In this document: positions 56,061 to 64,000 of the stretch, one piece after another
How the letters are laid out: each line of letters starts with the position of its first letter
How positions within the stretch are numbered: the first letter of the stretch is position 1
NCBI GenBank assembly: GCA_948474755.1
Contig: CAOLHI010000022.1
Coordinates: 558,001 to 622,000, forward strand
Reading direction: 5' to 3'
Length of the DNA stretch: 64,000 bases
DNA from: Ctenosaura bakeri
Lineage: Eukaryota; Chordata; Lepidosauria; Squamata; Iguanidae
Translations under genes and position numbers: made by a program
The notes under the pieces: generated by a model
Seen by the model: the letters and a program-made list of their open reading frames with translations, nothing else
What the model was told of the DNA's origin: nothing
The model's database searches: none

Positions 56061-56507
56061 ATGATAGTGAACTTATATCCCAGCTTCTCCCCTCAAAACC
56101 AGGACTGAAGACAGCTTACAAATGGGAACGATTACAATTGCTAATATCCTACCTTGGTTGCATTACTTACGCATAACTAGTAAAATGTCCTGGCCTGACC
56201 CCACAAACCCACCTTAACAACCAGCACCTATATTAAGCACAGGTAGCAAATTCAGCTGCCGATCAGGGTACAAGAAGGTTGACTTTTCCAGGCCCCTCTT
56301 ACCAGTGAGTCAGCCTATAACAAGGAATTGTGAGAGGGATCTTGCTTCTGATTTTCACAAACCTAGAAGGAGGGGGCTAAAAATGTCACCCTGCTGTGCC
56401 CCCATCACCAGTAGAACAGACCTCCTTTGCTCCATGTGGCGCTGGCTGTTAAGGTATACTTGGGGAAGCATTTATGATCATGGCAATAGTGACACAATTG
56501 TGACTAT
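56061..56507. other. Unassigned non-coding stretch
   Basis: Nothing recognised. Confidence 0.4.
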
Positions 56508-56993
56508 GGCCCTTTCCACATGGGGATAAAAAAACAGTGTAGATCAACCTCCACGGAGATCGTCTACACCATTATGCGAATTGGGGTGGATTACTCTTGA
56601 GTAAATCCACATGCCAATCCGCGGTCGAGCACCCGCAAGTGGCAGCGCTGCGTGCTTTTGAAAAACCACATTTTATGTGGTTTTTCGAAGGCACGGGGCA
56701 TCCAGCCCCGCGCAGCCCTGTCGCAGCACCCGTATGAATTTACGGACACACAAAAGGGCGTCCCTGCAGATCGGGCAGGGGGCGGGATTTCCAGCTGGCG
56801 AGCTTCTCCGATTGGTGGAGAGGCTCCGCCAGTCAAAATCCGCCATTTTGAGCACTGCCGGGAGCTGAGGACGCCGCGGGACGCTGCTCCGTGTAGAGCG
56901 GCAAAATGCTCTGCTCTGCGCGGCGATGGAACGAGGTAAGCCCACGTTTTAGCGTGGCTTTCCCCGTTTCCCCGCCCAAGTGTGAAAAGGGCC
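56508..56993. mobile_element. GGCCCTTTCC-ended MITE, 486-bp subfamily, inverted copy
   Basis: The ends are GGCCCTTTCCACATG and AAGTGTGAAAAGGGCC. It is collinear, in reverse, with 49887-50373: the hairpin AAAACCACATTTTATGTGGT then TTTT (about 56661-56685) replaces the AACCTC/GAGGTT stem, and TGGTGGAGAGGCTCCGCCAG, CCGCCATTTTGAG and GTAGAGCGGCAAAATGC correspond to the matching blocks. CpG-rich. The overlapping frames on both strands are not genes. Confidence 0.75.
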
Positions 56994-57694
56994 TAAGTTG
57001 TATTACTTCATACGGAGCAGTTACATATCAGTAGTTCTAGATTACAAATCCATAACTGCAATACAGAATGCCAGCCAAATTTTGTAGTCAATCATTCCCT
57101 CTGTTTCCGACATCCAATGGTCTTTGCTTATGTAGTGGAAAAGGCATCCCAGAGAGAAAGTAGTCAGATAAACTTGGGAACCCCAAATACTACAGAAGCA
57201 CAAACATCTTGAGAGAAAAACTCAGGGGGCGATCAACAAAATAGTCCAACTAATAGTAGGCCTTGTGATCGTGGAATGTTGAATGACTATGGTGTTATGG
57301 GGCGGGGGTGAAATGGAGGACAGCGTGGCTGAATTACTAGAACCATAAACAGACCCTCCTCTCTGCATTGCCAAGTGCAATTGTAAGTCTCTCAATGTTG
57401 AATAGTGACAAATGGTAAACAGTCACAGAAATCACACAGCAATTTTTGTAGGGCTAATTTGCAGAAAGTAAAGTGAAACTTCCCTCAGTCCTTTCATTTT
57501 TTGTCTCTTTATATTTTAGTTACTATTGGGTTCATAATTTTTGTTTTAAAAATTTAAATTTTCTGTTTCTACAAGTAAAGTGAAGGGAGGATAGCTTCCA
57601 GCAGGTGTTCTTTTCGGTAGGCATACTCTTCCTTGAAAGAGTAATGGGGAATATAATTCAATTTTTCCTGGCTCAGAGATGAAAAGTTTTAATG
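56994..57694. other. Unassigned non-coding stretch
   Basis: Nothing recognised. Confidence 0.4.
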
Positions 57695-57696
57695 CT

Positions 57697-57880
57697 TGTT
57701 GTTGTGTGCCTTCAAGTTGTTTCTAACTTACGGTGACCCTAAGATGAACTTATAATGGGGTTTTCTGAGGCTGAGAGTATGTGACCCACCCAAAGTCACC
57801 AAGTGAGTCTCCATCACTGAGCAGAGAATCAAACCCTCATCTCTGGGGTCATAATCCAACACTCAAACCATGGCTCATTT
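57697..57880 (-). mobile_element. Sauria-type SINE, antisense, internally deleted
   Basis: The plus strand reads TTGTTGTTGTGTGCCTTCAA, then GTTTCTAACTTACGGTGACC, and later GAGAATCAAACCCTCATCTC (inverse B box) and ACTCAAACCATGGC. The CTCTGAACAAATC block is missing. Confidence 0.75.
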
Positions 57881-58224
57881 GTAAGCAGTTCCTGGATCTA
57901 TCTGCTAGAGATGTGAAGCTTTAACAAACATTTTTCAATGGGACACTCCACTGACTTTTGATAATTAGGATTTTTTAACATAGCAGTATATATACTTCAG
58001 TGATTATTTACTATTATAATGACAACTGTGCACTTAAAACAATATCTGTCCAATGTAAACATTTACTGAATGGTAACAGGCTGTTTATCAGTTTGTTAAA
58101 GGGAAGCTTTGTCAAATATGCCTGGCATGCATAGAGCTTCCAATAGATCCCTGCTGTACTGATAAAACAGCCACATACTGGGAAACAACAATGAGAGTTC
58201 ATGTTCCAAATAGAAGACAACAGT
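57881..58224. other. Unassigned non-coding spacer
   Basis: Nothing recognised. Confidence 0.4.
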
Positions 58225-58637
58225 GGCCCGTTCTGCACCACACCTGGATCCCAGTTCCTGGCATCATCCTGGCAGTGCCATTGCCAGAATGGGAGCATGC
58301 CCCAAACACTCCTCTCTGTTCTTGTCCAGCTGTGGGCGGATGGTAGTGTTTGGAATACGCTACTTTCTTCCACAGTGCAGCCAGCCTCTTCTGGTGCTGC
58401 AGTGAGGAAGGAAGGGCTTTGATAGCACTTCCACCCTTCCTGCATGGCCCCAGCCAACACGACTGTTGCACAAAATGGATCTATTACCAGTTTTTTTCTG
58501 GTAATAGTATAACGCACAATCGCAACAGCTGAGGACATGACAAGAACAGGACTGTGATGATGTCATGCGATAGCATGAGTTGCAGACTGACTTCGAAATG
58601 TCTCCATGCTGGGATGGGGCAGTTGTGGGAAATGGCC
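58225..58637. mobile_element. GGCC-type MITE, long form
   Basis: The ends are GGCCCGTTCTGCACCAC and TTGTGGGAAATGGCC, with a 3-bp duplication AGT (58222-58224 and 58638-58640). The body contains AGTGCCATTGCCAGAATGGG and a TTACCAGTTTTTTTCTGGTA hairpin (58488-58507). The 174-codon minus frame (58014-58538) crosses its boundary and is not a gene. Confidence 0.75.
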
Positions 58638-58640
58638 AGT

Positions 58641-59072
58641 GTCACAAAAACCAATATAATAATCAGACAAACATCTTTTTTGAGCCAAATATTTAAAGTT
58701 TCTATTAAAAGAGGAATCGCTCCTTGCGGTGCACAACATCATCTGATTTCTTTGCCCCTGGCAAACATCTTTTTCAGGTTTTACTTATTGTTTCAATAAT
58801 CAACAAAATGTGCTTGGTCAGAGGCAAAAATGAGTTTTAGAAAAAATAGTGTTGATGACAAAAAGTAAAGTCTTCTTCAAGCTACTTTCAGTTCTCTTTA
58901 AAACTGTCGATTTTTAGCATGATTATTGTGACCAGGACAAGAGATAGGACTGTTAAAAAAAAATTAGGGTGATTTACATGAGTGTAATGGACAATGACAC
59001 AAGTGTAAGCCTCTTGTTGAAGTGGTCCACAGTGACAGTGAGAAAATGGGAAAGAAAGTCATCTCAGTCAGT
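58641..59072. other. Unassigned non-coding stretch
   Basis: Nothing recognised. Confidence 0.4.
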
Positions 59073-59274
59073 GGCCATTTCCACATTACACTGTTATAGT
59101 GCTATTATTCCATTTCCAGGATCCTATGGAATCCTGGGGTTTGCAGTTTGGGGAAGAACCTTTAGAATTCTCAGTCAGAGAGCTGTTTGGCCTTAGTAAA
59201 CTACAAACCCCAAAATTCCACAGGATGTTGGAAGTGGAATAATAGCGCTATAACGGTGTATTTTGGAAATGGCC
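59073..59274. mobile_element. Palindromic GGCCATTTC MITE
   Basis: A 202-bp element with ends GGCCATTTCCACATTACAC and GTATTTTGGAAATGGCC and the longer asymmetrical core (GAATTCTCAGTCAGAGAGCT). Flanks are agt and att, two of three matching. Confidence 0.8.
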
Positions 59275-59499
59275 ATTGTCAGAGAGAGCTGTCCATCCCG
59301 CTGCCAAGCAGCTTCCTCCCTCCACATGTCTGTATGTCTGTTGTGGGTACCTATTTGCTGCTAGGTCTGCTTCAACTTGAGCTGACCCTGTTAACTCTAA
59401 AAAGTGGTGGACATTGGGATCCACTAACAATGGCAGTGTCTCATTAGACTTTGAGGAAATGAAAGCTCAAGAAGGACTGTGAGAGGAGGGTAACGGTAG
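59275..59499. other. Unassigned non-coding spacer
   Basis: Nothing recognised. Confidence 0.35.
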
Positions 59500-60020
59500 G
59501 ATCTTTTCACCAATGTATACCAGTACCAATTGCAGAGAGGTTCCAGTTAAAGATAAACAAAGTATTTTATTTGGAATCCACAAACACACAAGAAATCAAA
59601 CACTCTAAGAACCATACAAGGCTGTTGCAAAGTAACGCATGAAAGGTTGGATAGAGAGAGAGTTGGGGAAAGAGGGTGATAGTTACCAATCCTGGAGATG
59701 AAGGATGAAGCAGAGAGGCTCAGACACCATCTGAAGGTAGCACAGATGAACAGCAGTCTGGACATCCAAAATGCTAGAAGTTTTGAGGGCTAAAGTTAGA
59801 GTTTATATACTCTTTTTCCTATCTGGGCCCATTCAGAAATGCAAAGATCTGGGATTGATGAAGATCCCCTTTTATGCCAAGGTTTTCTACCTAATCCCCT
59901 TGGAACTTATGGCCTGACCATGTGTCAAGTCAGCTTGACCTGGCAACATATTCTTCCAGTCAGCATGCCTTTGATTCATGTATTTCCAGCCATATGAAAA
60001 GCACATCCCACAGGATGGGG
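59500..60020 (-). repeat. Possible LTR, antisense
   Basis: On the minus strand a TATA-like GTATATAAACTC (about 59800-59811) is followed about 235 bases downstream by CCAAATAAAATAC (about 59560-59572), a promoter to poly(A) layout like an LTR. Boundaries and target duplication were not found. Confidence 0.3.
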
Positions 60021-60024
60021 GTGT

Positions 60025-60290
60025 AGGGTAGAGTAACAACCCTGTGAATGAGAGATCTCCAAGAGCCCCAGTCATCAACAACTCACCTTGAAAAATCAGG
60101 GTCGTGGCTTCCTTGAAAGAATCAATCCATCTGTCATGCAGTTTTCCTCATTTCCTACTGCCTTTCATTTTTCCCAGAATGTTAATCTTTCCCAGTAATT
60201 TATGTTATGTGATGATAGGTCTAAAGCATGATACTTTGGCTTCTAGTGAGAGTTCAGGCTTAATTTGCTCTTGAGCCACCTTATCTATCC
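60025..60290 (-). repeat. RTE/BovB-like LINE fragment, antisense
   Basis: The plus strand carries CAGTCATCAACAACTCACC, then TCAGGGTCGTGGCTTCCTTG, AATCAATCCATCTGTCATGC and TTGGCTTCTAGTGAGAGTTC then AGGCTTAATTTGCTC. This is collinear with the inverse of RTE/BovB-related sequence as I remember it and overlaps the family at 21339-21485. Confidence 0.55.
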
Positions 60291-62535
60291 TTTAGACCAG
60301 AGCTTTCCAAACTTTTCATGTTGGCAACTTTTTAGACACACATCATTTTGCAACACAGTAATTCAGCAAGTGGAGGCAGCCTCTCCACTCAAGCCTGGCC
60401 CACCACTGCTGCACTTGCTGGGGTCTTCCTCAGCATGGGGTGATGGTGGTGGTGGGAGAGGCAGCCTCTCCACCTGTACCTGGCCCATCACCGCCCTCAC
60501 CGGGGTCTTCCTCGGTCTAGGGCAGCAGAGACACCCCTTCTCCTAGGGAGGTGGACAGTCCATATATTTCTTAGATATGTCCTACTACATTCAACTGGTA
60601 TTTGACTTCTTCACAAGTACATATTCATAAGACTCTGTTGGCACATGAATTTAGAACTTCAAAAACACCATTTTTAATAATGATAAGTATTGCTTGTTGT
60701 TTCTGTATTATCTCCAAGATGTGTTTAATTTCATATGCTATTTCATATCTCCATAGAGAGAAAAGCAGAATAAAAGTAATGAATCATCTTCAGTGTATGC
60801 GATACAGTTCCGCCTGAAGTCAACAGCAAAATTGTGTTTATTTTAATGAGGTTGCATTTCACTTTTAGTTTGGTAATAATTGGGTGATGATGAAGAAGAA
60901 GAAGAATATGTGCTTCTGCTAATCAGTTTGTGCTGTAAACTTTTATTAAGCTGTTATTGAATTAAATTCATTATGGCATCTACTTTACTTATAATCTCTG
61001 CCATACTGTTAAAATGTAGGATATGTGCTTGGCTGGAAGCTTAATAGAGCTAAAGGAAATAGTCGATAATAAGCATGAAGTGTGAAATTATTAGATAGAA
61101 TGTCACTGGCATAAGTCTTCTTTCCAAATATACTTGACATCTCAAAGCACCATGTAGTTTAAGATTAGGAATCCCATTTATTTCCATCAAACCATGTACA
61201 ATTAAAGCATAATTGAACCAGGTGCAGTGAACTCATCACTGTGTACCTATTTAAATACCTAATGAAATCTAAGGGATGGGGTGGGGATATGGAACATTAG
61301 CCTGTCGCAACAGGCACTGATCATATTGCATTCCAGAAAGGGACTGCCAAGAAAGATTTTGCAGCCTCACCTTCACACGCAGATAGTTTGTGTGTATAGT
61401 TTAATACAGGAGTGGGCAATGCATGGCTCATCAGACCATTAGGAAAAAACATTTAAAAAGTGAGGAGGTCGCTACTCCTGGAACTACTTGTCATGTTATA
61501 TCTTGGTCCCACTGCTGTACTTGAGAGTGTGTGCTGCAACTAAATCTCCAAAATTAACAGTTCTTAAATGTTTATCTTCCCGTTAAAATTGCTTGACACA
61601 TTTCAAGCTCTTTCACTTTCATAGCCTTCAGTGTTTCACCTTTGCTGACAGTGATTTTTTTGAAAAATGAACAGAAGTGGAATTACCACATCAAACTGAT
61701 ATGTGCTGATCCTTCCAAAAGGTCCCTGTGACCCCTCTTTCCAGAGTCTTGTGAATGAAAAATCTGAAGTGTGGATTATGAAATCTGAAGGCCATTACCC
61801 TTTACTGCTTTTGGAAGGATTTGTAAATCACTCTTGGAAAACTATAACACAAGCAATAAGGCTCTCTCTCCCCCTCTCCCCTCTTTTCCTTTCCCTCTCT
61901 CATTCATGAAGTGCCCGTTGATAAAAGAGTCACTGTGTGCCGAGGCAGAGTTCCAGTTGTACCATGGCAGAGTTTAAAGCTCTCCCTGGCAGCTTAAGCT
62001 AGGCTACCACTTGTGTCCCCATTGCAACACAGCTTGATGGCATGAAGTTGAACTCTCCATAGTCAGTCAGTGGCAGAGGAAGCCTTTGTGTGTGCGTGTA
62101 CGTGTGTGTTCCTGGCCAAGATCTAGTTACAGCTCTGCAGCTGGGAGAGAAAAGCAGCCATTACTTTTCTAGATCAGCAGTCAGTATGCTGACTATACTG
62201 TAGTGCAGTGCTTTGCCTGTACTGCAGCATAGCTGTTTTTGTTTTTTATGGTGATCCATGGTATCCATTGAACTCTATTCAAGCACATTTTGAATGAGCT
62301 GGTTTTCTTTTTGTCAAGTTTCTTCACTGTCTCTTTTTCACAACCATAAAATGAAATCACAAATACTATGTGATATTCTGAACAGACTGGCACCATTGTT
62401 TTAGAGGGAAAAAACAGTGTAGAACTTACACACAAGCCATCTTATCAGTTTAAGGCAAGCACTAACGCGACTAGATAACTTTAGTCTAATTACTCACAGT
62501 TGTTCCTAGGCTTAGATGTTCTAAAGGAAGGGCCA
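60291..62535. other. Mostly unassigned, with hAT-like scraps
   Basis: CAGAGCTTTCCAAACTTTTC (60298-60317) and CAGGAGTGGGCAATGCATGG (61408-61427) resemble termini of hAT-type elements, but I could not find partner ends. A GAAGAA run lies at 60893-60905. No gene is supported. Confidence 0.3.
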
Positions 62536-62589
62536 GGAGGCGAGGCCTACGGCCTGCAGCATGCTACTGGCTCAGAACCCCCCTCCATG

Positions 62590-62910
62590 AGGTTCTTGGG
62601 TTGTTCTTTGTTATCCCTTTGTTATCTCTCTCGGCCACATGGCCTCCAAGAAGTTTTATAACTTCTCCTTGGAAGCATCTGGAAGCATCCTGAAGATGCT
62701 CACTTCTTTCCTTTTTGATTGGTCAGTTCTCACCCTATGACCTGTGATGCTGATCCACATGACCTATGACGCTGACCCACATGACCTATGACGCTGACCA
62801 CATACTAAAATGTAATCTAATTCCAACACCTTATTAACCCTTGGTTTACCTGAAGAGGGAACTGTCCCCCTTTTTGCTAAGTCTAGATAATGGGAAGCCC
62901 CATTATCACA
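62590..62910 (-). repeat. Probable LTR, antisense, with 22-bp tandem repeats
   Basis: It is the inverse of the block at 29505-29700: TGATAATGGGGCTTCCCATT, AAGGGTTAATAAGG, GGTCAGCGTCATAGGTCATG and GAAGTTATAAAACTTCT (TATA-like) in the minus direction. It has three tandem 21-22-bp units at 62737-62801 where the other copy has one. Confidence 0.5.
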
Positions 62911-63553
62911 GAGGCACAGGAGGCCTTTCCAGTTTTCAGTCTGGCAACCCTAAACACAAAAATAGGTGGGGAACTTGCCCAGTTGCCCAGATGATGCCCA
63001 TTCCGAAAACATATGCATAAGGAGAGTATGTACTATCTTTAAACGATATCAGGCAATAGGATGAGTTCAGCTTGACATGCTCATTGACAGTGGAGAGAGG
63101 CATGGTAAAGAACTACAACATCACAATTTAACATACTTTCCCAATAGCTTTGGATGGACTTAATTTGGTCTTCCTGAGAATCTATTTTTAATAGCAAGGC
63201 CTGCATGTTTTTGTTCTTGTTTACAATAATTATGGGTCCATTGAACATATATAGGCCAGTTGCTCCCACATCATGGGCCAATATATCTACTCCAGGTTTT
63301 AAAGCCATTCTCTGTTTTGCAAGATGGAGTTAGGCACATTGGAGAACTCCTTTAAAGCTCAGACTAAAACATGGAGTAGTTTCACTGTCCCATTGACATG
63401 GGAGGGCACAACTACCACTGTAAAGGGTTTAAAGAAAAACAAAAAACAAGAAGGCTTTAACAAACAAGCCAAAAAAGAATCTAATCCCAAATGTATGGAA
63501 GGAACTGCTCTGGAGCCCCCTATCTTTTCTGCTCAACATTTTCCTATGCATAT
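62911..63553. other. Unassigned non-coding stretch
   Basis: A 75-codon minus frame (63081-63308) has no stop and a hydrophobic first half, but no recognised domain, splice context or start support. Confidence 0.35.
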
Positions 63554-63554
63554 T

Positions 63555-64000
63555 AGGCCATTTCCACACTAGTGTTACCCTGATTTCTGGGGGTCCCGGG
63601 AGGAACACCTAAGTGCACTCCAAATATTACTAAGTTGGGGAAATTAGCAAGGAGCACAAGCTAGCAATACGAGAGGCATGGTAATGTAGCGAGATCTTTA
63701 ACCCTATGTTTATGGGATCGGGCCGCGACAAGAACTAGGCAAGTTGTTCAATTAAAACATTTTATTAGAACTCTCCTTAATAACGCAAACAACAACACAC
63801 GCACGCACTCACACACTCATCCAAGAACTATAGAAGCAGAAAGTGAGGAAAATTGATAGGGCTTTTCAGAGGGTTTTCTGGGGTGATACTCCACCTGATC
63901 CTGCAGTCCAGGATAGGAGAAATAGAGTTCGATGCTGGGGATCGTAGTAGCTCAGCACGTGGAGGCTGAGGGGAGGCTCGCCAAACAGAGTGGCAGCAGT
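63555..64000. repeat. Truncated GGCC MITE end followed by possible LTR
   Basis: GGCCATTTCCACACTAGTGT (63556-63575) is a left terminus without a matching right end. From about 63600 to the window end the minus strand shows AATAAAATG (63759-63767) in a setting like the LTR at 59500-60020. The element runs off the window. Confidence 0.3.

Noticed and set aside
58014..58538. 174-codon minus-strand open frame
   Set aside because: It spans the left edge of the MITE at 58225-58637; no family motif and no reason to expect a gene across an insertion boundary.
63081..63308. Small host exon or gene on the minus strand
   Set aside because: 75 codons without recognised domain, splice signals or start context; chance cannot be excluded.

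Overview
The window looks like non-coding, repeat-dense nuclear DNA from a squamate reptile, most likely a lizard. The main evidence is several tRNA-derived Sauria-type SINEs with the (acaac)n tail, 5S-rRNA-derived SINEs, antisense RTE/BovB-like fragments, reptile-style L1 and L2/CR1-like LINE pieces, and dozens of short inverted-repeat DNA transposons. I found no host protein-coding exon, tRNA gene, CRISPR array or prokaryotic gene structure. Almost every open frame is either a chance frame in a repeat or a piece of a transposable element.

Layout: 1-10 kb is mostly unique sequence with a Tigger-like element (1210-1675), GGCC-type inverted-repeat elements (3325-3995, 5077-5206, 7275-7454, 7968-8169), an antisense L1 endonuclease fragment (about 6371-6800) and an antisense SINE. 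From 10-24 kb, larger GGCC-type elements (10480-10877, 16522-16883, 17293-17706, 23403-23820) sit in unique sequence. A 5'-truncated L1 with a long intact ORF2 C-terminal frame and a 15-bp target duplication lies at 24726-26823. The 27-32 kb segment is a set of nested insertions: a solo LTR inside a palindromic element, a second palindromic element inside another, and a palindromic element inside a SINE. A complete provirus-like LTR element (40285-47315) has two LTRs, a 4-bp target duplication, a primer binding site matching tRNA-Gly and a polypurine tract. It is inserted in a GGCC palindrome, has no gag, pol or env that I can recognise, and carries a nearly full-length 5S rRNA copy (43422-43542). 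From 48-59 kb there are more large GGCC-type elements, including two 486-487-bp copies in opposite orientation. From 59-64 kb there are LTR-like and BovB-like fragments.

The genes do not work together as a system here; the organising feature is transposon nesting. The most useful observations are the 3-bp target duplications shared by two sizes of GGCC-type element (PIF/Harbinger-like by inference), the tRNA-Gly-primed provirus whose two LTRs differ mainly in one block, and 5S-derived sequences of at least two kinds. Family names are given from memory of repeat families and were not checked by database search.
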